35,249 nucleotides of DNA from Candidatus Omnitrophota bacterium (GTDB lineage: Bacteria; Omnitrophota; Gorgyraeia; JAFGHF01). The notes under the pieces are model-generated. The model was not told the origin of the DNA and searched no databases. It worked only from the letters and a program-made list of their open reading frames with translations. The position numbers were made by a program, and so were the translations under genes. Location of the stretch: the NCBI GenBank assembly GCA_016939375.1, contig JAFGHF010000032.1, positions 1 through 35,249 on the forward strand, written 5' to 3'. Positions 1 to 6,133 of this stretch are shown piece after piece; the first letter of the stretch is position 1, and each line of letters begins with the position of its first letter.

Positions 1-57
1 CAAACCCATTCATCACCTTATTCATCACTTTATTCAGCACCCTATTCAACACCCCCT
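1..57 (-). repeat. Imperfect 12-base tandem repeat at window edge
   Basis: Four imperfect 12-base units of the form ttattcatcacc stand in a row. On the minus strand they read in one open frame as repeated V-[LM]-N-[KR] and the frame runs off the left edge of the window, so this may be the start of a truncated gene (possible GTG at 52 after a purine-rich stretch). Too little is present to decide. The rest of 58-361 holds only the TATAGTG array at 173-215 and no gene I can support. Confidence 0.35.
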
Positions 58-172
58 TTCCTTCTTTTCTACTCCAAACTTAGCACATCCTCTGATCTAA
101 ATCTATGGCCTAGTTATGGTCTATTTATGGCTTCCTTTCACTACAACCATAGCATATGCTTAGCTACAATTC

Positions 173-215
173 TATAGTGCATTTATAGTGTATTTATAGT
201 GCCCGGGACACTATA
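173..215. promoter_or_regulatory. TATAGTG direct repeats with 11-bp phasing plus inverted copy
   Basis: TATAGTG occurs at 173-179, 184-190 and 195-201, exactly 11 bases apart, and its reverse complement CACTATA lies at 209-215 around a central CCCGGG. The last direct copy and the inverted copy make a near-perfect 21-base palindrome, overlapped on the plus strand by TATAAT (212-217). One-helical-turn phasing is typical of operators or iterons. No gene can be assigned as target inside the window; a gene beyond the left edge is possible. Confidence 0.4.
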
Positions 216-361
216 ATTTGGATTGGGACTAGATAAAGGCTTTTAAGAAGGGTTATTGGGGCATTGGGGGTAAGCTTATGGGGAAAGGCTACAAGCTTAA
301 TGTGGCGGAAAAAGATGTGTGGATACTACCGTGATCGAATGGATTGAGTTGTTAAAACTTA

Positions 362-901
362 TTAAATTTTCCACCCTGTTTTATTATATAAATGGTTAGA
401 AGAATCTGGCAATATTTTTGGAGTTTGACCAGGAATAATTTTGAGAGTTTTTATGTAACTAGAAGGTTTCATTATAGATATTCCGTTTGTTTCGGAAGAA
501 AGATGTTTAATAAAATCATTATCACAAGTTAACAAATAATTTAGATTACTTAGTTCAGCTTCAGCAAGAATTTGACAGTCTTCGTCACCTTCAAGATGCT
601 TATTTTTAAGTACTTTTTTTCTTTTGTCTATGAGTGTAGAGTCAAGATTAAAAGGACCATCTATAAAAATAGCATAGGCAACTGTTTCGTGATTTTTTTT
701 CTTCTTTGCGTCAGATATTCGTTTATATTGAGCTGAAACTGTAGGAACTAATATGTATGGTTTACCAACATACAGATACCCTTGAATAATAGCCTTATAT
801 TCCTTTGCAAGGACAGAATTGTTTTTAGTGAAATCATAGTTTGCATCACTTGCATTGATGAAATAGGTTAATATATTTGAATCTATTCCAACATTTTTCA
901 T
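362..901 (-). CDS. PIN-domain protein (putative ribonuclease)
   Basis: This 179-residue protein has the layout of a PIN-domain nuclease, the metal-dependent RNase fold common in VapC toxins. The likely acidic metal ligands are D7 (in GIDSNIL), E104-D108 with E114/E116 (GDEDCQILAEAE) and D127/D129 (TCDNDF). It is longer than classical VapC (about 130 residues) because of an insert near residues 30-70 and a C-terminal tail of about 40 residues. No antitoxin-like small gene lies next to it, so it may be a stand-alone PIN protein rather than a toxin. The start ATG lies four bases after the stop of the membrane-protein gene at 906-1355, suggesting co-transcription. It is A+T rich like the rest of the island. 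Confidence 0.75.
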   Translation of the reverse strand: MKNVGIDSNILTYFINASDANYDFTKNNSVLAKEYKAIIQGYLYVGKPYILVPTVSAQYKRISDAKKKKNHETVAYAIFIDGPFNLDSTLIDKRKKVLKNKHLEGDEDCQILAEAELSNLNYLLTCDNDFIKHLSSETNGISIMKPSSYIKTLKIIPGQTPKILPDSSNHLYNKTGWKI

Positions 902-905
902 TTTT

Positions 906-1355
906 CTAATGCCTCGAAACCGGTTTAAACCACTCTGTTATAGCCTTGTAGAAGCTCAAAGGCGAAATGAGAAGCACCAGGGTAAAGGCACAGGACAAAA
1001 AGGTGGTAAAACCTAGGGTAAATAGGTCCTGCGGGTCAGCCAAGCTATTGATCCTGGTAATCACATACCACACCCCCTCATCAAAGCCCTTATGAAGTAG
1101 CCCATAGTGCTGCCAGATGAGATAGCCCAGCGTCAAAATAAAGGCTATTCCAAAAAGGCGCCTCTCCCTCTTACTGTGCAGGAGTTTCTTCTTGGCCAGG
1201 GTAAATATCCCCTTGGGGATCCAATATAAGGGATTAGCTTTCACCAAGATGTCATATAGCCTCCAGGCATTCTCTCGGCCGATAAAGATACTCATTACAA
1301 AAATTGAGAACATGGCACAAAAGTAATAGTAAAAGGCAAACTTAATGATTTCCAT
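906..1355 (-). CDS. Unknown three-helix membrane protein
   Basis: I do not recognise this 149-residue protein. It has hydrophobic segments at about 5-25, 68-86 and 112-132, with a basic stretch (KKKLLHSKRERR, 55-66) before the second, which would place that loop in the cytoplasm. A GGGAGG Shine-Dalgarno sits nine bases before the ATG. It follows the small basic protein gene at 1373-1549 and is followed four bases later by the PIN-domain gene, so the three probably form one operon. No catalytic motif is visible. It lies in the accessory island and is not preceded by the repeat that marks the genes at 1801-4660. Confidence 0.7.
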   Translation of the reverse strand: MEIIKFAFYYYFCAMFSIFVMSIFIGRENAWRLYDILVKANPLYWIPKGIFTLAKKKLLHSKRERRLFGIAFILTLGYLIWQHYGLLHKGFDEGVWYVITRINSLADPQDLFTLGFTTFLSCAFTLVLLISPLSFYKAITEWFKPVSRH

Positions 1356-1372
1356 GTGGTATCGCCTCCCTT

Positions 1373-1549
1373 TTACCTTCTTTTGCTCAACTTTCGTTTT
1401 AATTTCTTTTTAAAAGCTGTTAAGTCTTTCTTGACAGCTTTTAATTTGGCTAATTCTCTTTCTTCCCTGGCTAATGCCTTTTTTAACTTGCCTCTCAACT
1501 TGCCAAAGGCTTGTAAGTAATCTTCGTAAGTCTGTGGCTCCTTTTCCAT
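1373..1549 (-). CDS. Small highly basic coiled-coil protein
   Basis: A 58-residue protein dominated by Lys, Arg, Glu and Leu, predicted to be one long helix, with a very basic C-terminus (KKKLKRKLSKRR). I chose the ATG at 1549 because AAGGAG lies eight bases upstream; an in-frame TTG eight codons earlier overlaps the terminator at 1575-1600 and is unlikely. Basic tail and helix suggest nucleic-acid binding, but that is inference only. It is the first gene after a terminator and heads the unit with the membrane protein and PIN protein. Confidence 0.6.
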   Translation of the reverse strand: MEKEPQTYEDYLQAFGKLRGKLKKALAREERELAKLKAVKKDLTAFKKKLKRKLSKRR

Positions 1550-1574
1550 AATATCATTCTCCTTAAAGCACAAA

Positions 1575-1600
1575 AACCCTCGCCTTTTCTGGCGAAGGTT
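1575..1600 (-). terminator. Rho-independent terminator after ankyrin gene
   Basis: On the minus strand AACCTTCGCC pairs with GGCGAGGGTT (10 bp, one G-T pair) around a six-base loop, followed by TTTTTG. It lies between the ankyrin gene and the next gene, separating two transcription units. Confidence 0.75.
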
Positions 1601-1612
1601 TTACTTAACCCA

Positions 1613-1690
1613 GATTGCGAAGCAATCAGTCCAAAGGACCGATGTAAAATCATTTATGATTTTCAACATCGGGGTTATCCCTTTAGGGAT
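1613..1690. repeat. Chain of consecutive perfect hairpins
   Basis: Directly after the terminator, three to four palindromes follow each other: GATTGC/GCAATC (1613-1627, three-base loop), GTCC/GGAC (1629-1639), a long hairpin with CCGATGT/ACATCGG and AAAATCAT/ATGATTTT (1639-1672), and ATCCCT/AGGGAT (1677-1690, two-base loop). The region 1574-1800 contains no gene. Function unknown; it may be a degenerate repetitive extragenic element. Confidence 0.5.
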
Positions 1691-1800
1691 TTTTAACGTC
1701 CGGGTTCCCCCTTCTAAACACGGGACCGATATTTAATTGTGTATATATTATACACCCAAACGCACGCTTTTGTCAAGTAAGGTTTCTTTGGATAAGCTGG

Positions 1801-2259
1801 TCATTCCTTGGCCCCAACCTTTTTAAGGATTTTTACTACTTCGCCATGCCCCGTCGTTGCCGCCCACCTCAAGGCTGTCCAACCCTTGTTGTCTTTGGCA
1901 TTGACATCAGCGCCCTTGGATAGTAGTATCTCTACGGTTTCAGTATGCCCGTTTACCGCCGCGTTTTTCAAGGCTGTCCCACCACGTCTGGTTTTGGCAT
2001 TGACATCAGCGCCCTTAGCCAGCAGTATCTCTACGGTTTCAGTATGCCCTTGATTCGCCGCCCACATCAAGGCTGTCAGGTCTTCTTCGTCTTTCGCATT
2101 CACATCAGCGCCCTTAGCCAATAAATCTTTCACAGTGGTAGTGTCGCCTTGTTTTGCCGCACGGCGTAGGTCTGAATTTAAATCCTGCGAATAGGCTGTG
2201 AATGGGACCAAGAGAACAAGTAACGCAATCCCGATTAGTATTTTTGCTCTCTGATACAT
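1801..2259 (-). CDS. Secreted ankyrin-repeat protein
   Basis: The 152-residue product has an N-terminal signal peptide (basic MYQRAK, hydrophobic core to about residue 20, likely cleavage after AYS/Q region) followed by four ankyrin repeats. The repeats carry the standard G-ADVNAKD and TALMWAA-type consensus at about 35-65, 68-98 and 101-131, with shorter capping units at each end. Ankyrin repeats bind partner proteins; here the partner would be periplasmic or outside the cell. One copy of the island's direct repeat ends 12 bases before the start codon. A terminator follows the gene. Adjacent repeats are nearly identical at DNA level, so recent unit duplication is likely. Confidence 0.85.
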   Translation of the reverse strand: MYQRAKILIGIALLVLLVPFTAYSQDLNSDLRRAAKQGDTTTVKDLLAKGADVNAKDEEDLTALMWAANQGHTETVEILLAKGADVNAKTRRGGTALKNAAVNGHTETVEILLSKGADVNAKDNKGWTALRWAATTGHGEVVKILKKVGAKE

Positions 2260-2271
2260 TTTTTATCCTTC

Positions 2272-2334
2272 CTAAATCTCCTCACCCTTCATATAATTAA
2301 GCCCGGTAGGATTGTTAGGAGTAAGGCTTTCATC
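2272..2334 (-). repeat. Island direct repeat copy A (before ankyrin gene)
   Basis: About 63 bases, running on the minus strand from GATGAAAGCCTTACTCC to GAGGAGATTTAG. It matches copy B over its whole length with a handful of changes clustered in the middle. It ends 12 bases before the ankyrin start codon. Confidence 0.75.
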
Positions 2335-2496
2335 TTTTTTATCAAAGCCTAATTCACCTTTAGCGATTTTGACTTCAATGTCTTTTAAGGCGATCTCGGT
2401 AATCCGTTTTGATCTACCAAGATTTTTACGAAAACGCCTACCGTTTATACGGTAGTCAGCGAAGTAGGTTCCATTTCTTTAACGTAAGGTTGCCAT
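2272..2496 (-). pseudogene. Broken tyrosine-recombinase N-terminus fused to repeat tail
   Basis: Reading from ATG 2496 gives MATLR, a TAA stop, and then in the same frame about 50 residues typical of the arm-binding N-terminus of phage-type tyrosine integrases (RNGTYFADYRINGRRF, then a KNLGRSKR-type stretch, and ALKDIEVKIAKGELGF). A single A-to-T change would turn the expected Lys codon into the stop. The frame then runs into DESLTPNNP...YMKGEEI and a stop, the tail shared with the other island repeats. The core-binding and catalytic domains are missing. I take it as a relic of the integrase that once moved this island. Confidence 0.7.
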
Positions 2497-2498
2497 TT

Positions 2499-2987
2499 TT
2501 ATTCCTGTCTAAGCATGTCCTTGGCTTTAGAATTGGCAAGATAAAAATAATCAATAATGATTAAAGGAATACCCATAACAAAAAGTAATATTTCAAAATT
2601 ATTGGGGAAAAGTGGCTCATGTAAAATTTTCTCTATTATATCTATTATAGATATATCTTCTTTTATATACCAAAAACAGTAACTTATCACGCGCACAAGC
2701 CACAAAGAAGCCACTAAAAAAGTTGCTATCATCATAACTCTTCTTGAATAAAATCTCTTTCTTATCATGCTTATTCCTAAGAAGGTATAGTAAATAGCCA
2801 TTATTATTATCACAAGCCAAACAAACCACCAACCCTGAAGTAATAGTTCTATTGCAGAGTAACCATACCAATTAAGACTCCGATAAACAAACAAAAAGAT
2901 TTTGTAGAATCCAATCAATAAAGTTGCTACAAATAACAGGTTAACTATTCCAAGACACAATATGCCAATTTGGGGTTTTCTATCCAT
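2499..2987 (-). CDS. Unknown four-helix membrane protein
   Basis: This roughly 162-residue protein has four hydrophobic segments, near residues 7-28, 45-70, 80-105 and 125-155, separated by short loops. I do not recognise a family. The ATG at 2987 is preferred over the adjacent ATG at 2990 because GGAGG lies four bases before it and only one base before the other. Copy B of the island repeat ends directly in this ribosome-binding site. The gene is in line with three other unknown membrane-protein genes that share the same arrangement, and the integrase relic begins two bases after its stop. Confidence 0.65.
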   Translation of the reverse strand: MDRKPQIGILCLGIVNLLFVATLLIGFYKIFLFVYRSLNWYGYSAIELLLQGWWFVWLVIIIMAIYYTFLGISMIRKRFYSRRVMMIATFLVASLWLVRVISYCFWYIKEDISIIDIIEKILHEPLFPNNFEILLFVMGIPLIIIDYFYLANSKAKDMLRQE

Positions 2988-2996
2988 CATTCCTCC

Positions 2997-3059
2997 TCAA
3001 ATCTCTTCACCCTTCATATAATCAATTCTCTTAGGATTGTTAGGAGTAAGGATTTCATC
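2997..3059 (-). repeat. Island direct repeat copy B
   Basis: Full-length copy (63 bases) from GATGAAATCCTTACTCC to GAAGAGATTTGA on the minus strand. Its first bases overlap the TGA stop of the gene at 3055-3678 and its last base is six bases from the next start codon, so it exactly fills the gap between two genes. In one frame it encodes DEILTPNNPKRIDYMKGEEI-stop. Confidence 0.8.
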
Positions 3060-3678
3060 TAACTTCTCCAAGTTTCTTCTTAGCAATAAATGCGCTTAAG
3101 CCCCCAAAGAGAAATCCTATGCCAATGGTAAAAAGAAATAGTTCAAAAACTTCAGAGGTTCTCCCAATCCACAAATAGAACTGTGCTGAACCAACAAAAA
3201 TAACTCCAATTGCCACTAATGAACAGAAAAGCGGTCTTCTGATGCGAATCCCCTGTTTTATTGCAAATACAAAAAAGAAAATAGTTGTGCCAAAAAGCAC
3301 TGCAAAACCCCATACCCCAGGAAAAAGTTCTGCAAAGTTACCAATAACAGAGGCAATAATAGCAGGTAACAATAACGGAACTCTTTGCTCAAGAAACTTT
3401 AAGTCATTCTTGTGTACAAGCGAACGATTAACTAGGTAAGCACTTACTAAACCAACTAAAACTAAGAATAAACCCAGTTTGAAGTTGAAAGCCTCTTCGT
3501 TTAATATTTGTATGACACCATTCCATGACATAATGTATATAGGTCTATGAATAATAATTTGCGGAATGTAATATGCCGGTATAGCAATAACTACCCATAA
3601 TAGCGGATTCTGTTTTTTGTTTTTACCTGTAATATAAAACCAGATAGCAACTGCAATCGCAATGACCATGCTTGACAT
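3055..3678 (-). CDS. Unknown six-helix membrane protein
   Basis: A 207-residue polytopic protein with hydrophobic segments near residues 3-17, 25-40, 67-87, 99-121, 123-142 and 148-170, then a last one near 180-197 and a basic tail (AKKKLGEVR). No family is evident to me and there are no charged residues inside the helices that would suggest a known transporter. An AAGGAGG Shine-Dalgarno precedes the ATG at good spacing. Copy C of the island repeat lies 28 bases upstream of the start and copy B overlaps the stop codon. Several of the island membrane proteins end in a similar short basic tail after the last helix. Confidence 0.65.
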   Translation of the reverse strand: MSSMVIAIAVAIWFYITGKNKKQNPLLWVVIAIPAYYIPQIIIHRPIYIMSWNGVIQILNEEAFNFKLGLFLVLVGLVSAYLVNRSLVHKNDLKFLEQRVPLLLPAIIASVIGNFAELFPGVWGFAVLFGTTIFFFVFAIKQGIRIRRPLFCSLVAIGVIFVGSAQFYLWIGRTSEVFELFLFTIGIGFLFGGLSAFIAKKKLGEVR

Positions 3679-3705
3679 AATCTACCTCCTTTTATATTAT
3701 TCCTT

Positions 3706-3738
3706 CTAAATCTCCTCACCCTTCGTATAATCAATTCT
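3706..3738 (-). repeat. Island direct repeat copy C (short form)
   Basis: 33 bases matching the downstream half of copy B, from AGAATTGATTATA to GAGGAGATTTAG. One change turns the internal ATG into ACG. It lies between the stop of the gene at 3746 and the start at 3678. Confidence 0.75.
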
Positions 3739-3745
3739 AACTGTT

Positions 3746-4660
3746 TTATCTTGTCTTCTTTTTTTGTTGCTCTTTAAGGTCCTCTTTAGCAATAAATACT
3801 CCTAGCCCCTCGCCGTGTAAATATATTGTAATGGAAAAAACAATAATTATGCAACCAAATAGAAATATTAACGGGCCAAAAATATATCTTAAAATGGTAA
3901 ACTCTTTCCACCAACCCACTATTATGTCTAAATAACAAATAAGCGCACCAAAACCAACACCAACAATTGCAGGTAATAAATCAAACAGATAGCCAAGGAC
4001 TAATTTAACTGAAGGAACCATTTTAATCATAACAGCTAACGCTCCAAAGACAAGCCACACAGCTAATATTGCTACTAAGTCACCTATATTATGGTGAAAT
4101 TTTTCCCATGAAGTTAAGGTACCTTTCTCTATAAATATCTCTAATGTTTCGCCAAAATTTGCGTGTTGATTAACGAAGTTGTCATAACCTACTCCTTTTG
4201 GATAACGAAAAGTAGCTCTAACGCTTATGGGAACTTTTTCTTCTGCCAATTGAGCATTGTCTGGTATATCTATAGAAACGGGAGATATAGTAATCGCTGA
4301 GTTTTTACTAGAAGCATATGTACCACTAAAACCACCGGAAACACTTTTGCCCCATCTTTTACCAATGGGGCGACGAGCAGGCAACCACAAAAGTCCTTTT
4401 TGTTTCTGTTTATCGCTAAGAAGGGGTTCGATAGTAACAATACCGGCATGCTTTCCTTTTATTGAAAAGAATGCTGGTTCAAAACTGAAGCTTATCCATC
4501 CACCCTGCTTAAATATTCCCGATGAGCTTATTAGACCTTTCTTTGGTCCGTGGGCAGTTTTTGGTGCTAAAAAAAGCATGCATCCCCAAAAGAAAAGTAT
4601 ACCGATAATCAATAGAACCAACAAAGAAAATATAATACGTTGTTTGCCTGATTTAATCAT
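3746..4660 (-). CDS. Membrane protein with large periplasmic domain
   Basis: The 304-residue product has an N-terminal anchor at about 9-31, a soluble part of about 160 residues (35-190) rich in beta-type sequence, three hydrophobic segments near 193-215, 222-245 and 255-280, and a highly charged basic tail ending KEQQKKKTR. The topology suggests a periplasmic domain held by four helices. I recognise no family. Copy D of the island repeat lies 19 bases upstream of the start, copy C just after the stop. It belongs to the file of repeat-flanked membrane-protein genes. Confidence 0.65.
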   Translation of the reverse strand: MIKSGKQRIIFSLLVLLIIGILFFWGCMLFLAPKTAHGPKKGLISSSGIFKQGGWISFSFEPAFFSIKGKHAGIVTIEPLLSDKQKQKGLLWLPARRPIGKRWGKSVSGGFSGTYASSKNSAITISPVSIDIPDNAQLAEEKVPISVRATFRYPKGVGYDNFVNQHANFGETLEIFIEKGTLTSWEKFHHNIGDLVAILAVWLVFGALAVMIKMVPSVKLVLGYLFDLLPAIVGVGFGALICYLDIIVGWWKEFTILRYIFGPLIFLFGCIIIVFSITIYLHGEGLGVFIAKEDLKEQQKKKTR

Positions 4661-4679
4661 TTTTATCTTCTATCCTTTA

Positions 4680-4712
4680 CTAAATCTCCTCACCCTTCAT
4701 ATAATCAATTCT
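4680..4712 (-). repeat. Island direct repeat copy D (short form)
   Basis: 33 bases, almost identical to copies B and C from AGAATTGATTATATGAAGG onward, ending GAGGAGATTTAG. It sits between the stop of the gene at 4727 and the start at 4660. The included ATGAAGGGT...TAG forms a seven-codon mini-ORF (MKGEEI) in copies A, B and D. Confidence 0.75.
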
Positions 4713-4726
4713 ATTAATATATCAAA

Positions 4727-5296
4727 TTAGTTCTTTTTTTTATACTGCTCTTTTGCCAATTTCTGGCATTGTAGATATTGATAAATCCCCCCTCCTAGAC
4801 AACCATATATACAGCCTAGAATAAAAACGACGATCAATGCAATAAACATCAAAGGAAATAGTATTGCCAAAGCAAAGATAATATCCTGCTCCGCTCTATG
4901 ATACAAAAATTCATAGGACATCATAGCATCTTCTGCTTTTGAAAATACTGTTCTAAAGCCCCAAAGAGTTGCCCAAAGTGCATAAACAGTTAAAATATAT
5001 ATAGCAATCTTTATCGCAATAGACAAATCTGGCCCAAATAACCAAGGTACTATTATAAGAGGAGACAATACAAAAGGTATTATCCAAAATGCCCTAATAA
5101 CCTTTTTTGGGTCAGATGCCTCTTCAAATGCCCAAGTACTCTGCTGAGGTTTATCTGGTCTACGGATCTCTTTTGCCAATCTCAACTTTGTTCTTTCTCT
5201 GTTGGAAAAAGAATTGATATAATCTAATAACTCTTTTTTATTCTCTGACTTTTTTATTATCTTTGTTTCATCAAATACCGCATACATTCTTTTCAT
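4727..5296 (-). CDS. Unknown membrane protein, first gene of island array
   Basis: The 189-residue product has a charged N-terminal cytoplasmic part of about 65 residues, then hydrophobic segments near 70-88, 93-115 and 135-170, and a basic tail (LAKEQYKKKN). The last segment is glycine-rich (IYGCLGGGIYQYL). No family recognised. GGGAG precedes the ATG. It is the only gene of the array without a repeat copy upstream; instead a promoter (5403-5431) and a terminator-bearing leader (5315-5350) precede it, so its expression may be attenuated. Confidence 0.65.
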   Translation of the reverse strand: MKRMYAVFDETKIIKKSENKKELLDYINSFSNRERTKLRLAKEIRRPDKPQQSTWAFEEASDPKKVIRAFWIIPFVLSPLIIVPWLFGPDLSIAIKIAIYILTVYALWATLWGFRTVFSKAEDAMMSYEFLYHRAEQDIIFALAILFPLMFIALIVVFILGCIYGCLGGGIYQYLQCQKLAKEQYKKKN

Positions 5297-5314
5297 CTTA
5301 TTACCATCTCCCTA

Positions 5315-5350
5315 AAAACAAAAAAACAACCCTCTTATCTTGAGAGTTGC
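5315..5350 (-). terminator. Terminator hairpin in leader of island array
   Basis: On the minus strand GCAACTCTCAAGATAAGAGG begins a hairpin (about 9 bp with a two-base bulge) followed by TTGTTTTTTTGTTTTT. It lies between the promoter at 5403-5431 and the first gene of the array, so it would act as an attenuator rather than an end-of-operon terminator. A CCTACC/GGTAGG pair further upstream in the leader could form another hairpin. Confidence 0.6.
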
Positions 5351-5402
5351 CTTGAATTTGACCTATTTCCTACCCATTCCCACTCCTTTGTGGTAGGTGC
5401 TT

Positions 5403-5431
5403 ATTCTATCACTCAAAGAGCAGCTTGACAA
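5403..5431 (-). promoter_or_regulatory. Sigma-70-type promoter driving island array
   Basis: TTGTCA (5426-5431), a 17-base spacer and TAGAAT (5403-5408) on the minus strand, each one base off consensus. It points at the gene file 4727 to 1801 with a leader of about 100 bases. Confidence 0.65.
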
Positions 5432-5491
5432 GGAAAAATGTGTAATTTATGTATGTATAAATTAGACAAGGAAAGTGTCCAAAAAGTGTCC
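5427..5491. repeat. Direct repeats and palindrome near tRNA junction
   Basis: GACAAGGAAA occurs at 5427-5436 and 5465-5474, flanking the palindrome TAATTTAT/ATAAATTA (5443-5464). AGTGTCC is then repeated at 5474-5480 and 5485-5491. Such direct repeats close to a tRNA junction resemble integrase arm sites or repressor operators; the remaining stretch up to 5613 is A+T rich and shows nothing else. Confidence 0.4.
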
Positions 5492-5613
5492 ACTCAAGGT
5501 TAAAAAAGGGGGTAATTCTCAGAAATTGATTAAGACAGGATTTTTTTGTAAGTTAAAATAAATTAAAACAGTTATGAAAAAAATAAAAAATATTAATTTT
5601 GTCGTCGGAGGCT

Positions 5614-5653
5614 GCCACAGTCAAGTGCTCTAACCAACTGAGCTACAGCCACC
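5614..5653 (-). pseudogene. 5' half of a tRNA-His gene (island junction)
   Basis: On the minus strand the sequence starts GGTGGCTGTAGCTCAGTTGG, which matches the 5' end of tRNA-His including the extra G-1, D arm and the 5' strand of the anticodon stem, and reaches the anticodon GTG (5616-5618). After the anticodon loop the expected stem partner, T arm and acceptor strand are absent and A+T-rich DNA follows. The break in the anticodon loop is a common crossover position for tyrosine integrases. I therefore read it as an island end or att remnant, not a working tRNA gene. Confidence 0.75.
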
Positions 5654-5672
5654 ATTTCCATAAATTACGTTT

Positions 5673-5717
5673 TGAAATGGTGGTCCTGAGTCCCGCGAAG
5701 CGGAACGAAGGACCTAA
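5673..5717. repeat. 45-bp hairpin repeat, copy 1
   Basis: Identical to copy 2 at 5737-5781, 64 bases apart. Each holds nested pairings: outer GGTCC/GGACC and inner TCCCGC-GAA-GCGGAA. The first ten bases GAAATGGTGG form a perfect inverted repeat with CCACCATTTC (5649-5658), which includes the first bases of the tRNA-His fragment. Confidence 0.8.
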
Positions 5718-5736
5718 GAACTTCATATACTACGCC

Positions 5737-5781
5737 TGAAATGGTGGTCCTGAGTCCCGCGAAGCGGAACGAAGGACCTAA
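5737..5781. repeat. 45-bp hairpin repeat, copy 2
   Basis: Second identical copy. Its right end contains the TAG stop of the GIY-YIG gene (5778-5780). The tight hairpin at this position may also act as the 3' end of the GIY-YIG transcript, although no U-run follows. Confidence 0.8.
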
Positions 5782-6026
5782 CCACTTTCAGCTATCAATT
5801 TTAACTTTCGTCCTTTTTTCCAGCCCTTAATTTCGGCTTCTCTCTTTAAGGCCGAGGACCTAGAAGGATGGACCTCATTATATATCAATTTGACAGGAAT
5901 TCTGAATTTTGTAAATCTGCATCCTTGGCCGCGATTATGCTGTTTTATGCGCCTGTCTAAGTCGTTAGTGATGCCTGTATAGAACTTGCCGTCCTTGCAT
6001 TCAACTATATATAATTGCCAATCCAT
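5778..6026 (-). CDS. GIY-YIG nuclease-domain protein (YhbQ/UPF0213-like)
   Basis: An 82-residue single-domain GIY-YIG protein. The signature is present as YIV (6-8) and YTG (16-18), with the conserved Arg of DLDRRIKQHNRG and the acidic residue in the SRSSALKREAEIKGW helix. These small proteins (YhbQ/UPF0213 family) have nuclease folds; their role is unsettled, with DNA repair and mobile DNA both proposed for relatives. The stop codon lies inside an exact 45-bp hairpin repeat that recurs next to the tRNA-His fragment, hinting that the gene and the repeat may travel together. Confidence 0.88.
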   Translation of the reverse strand: MDWQLYIVECKDGKFYTGITNDLDRRIKQHNRGQGCRFTKFRIPVKLIYNEVHPSRSSALKREAEIKGWKKGRKLKLIAESG

Positions 6027-6133
6027 ATAAAAGGCCTATCGTACGTAACCTTAATCGTAATGCGCTATTATACCATATTTACGTAAGGCTGCAAGGGAAG
6101 ATTTTTTTGGCCTAGATGAGCAAATTCAAGTCA

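Noticed and set aside
278..334. 18-codon plus-strand ORF (MGKGYKLNVAEKDV...) with a G-rich stretch before its ATG
   Set aside because: Too short, no neighbour in the same direction and no recognisable family; could be a gene remnant but cannot be supported.
1808..2053. Open plus-strand frame inside the ankyrin gene
   Set aside because: It is the mirror of the repeated ankyrin codons; the minus-strand frame has signal peptide and clear family motifs.
2272..4712. Possible CRISPR array from regularly placed repeats
   Set aside because: Spacing is gene-sized and irregular, copies differ in length and there are no cas genes.
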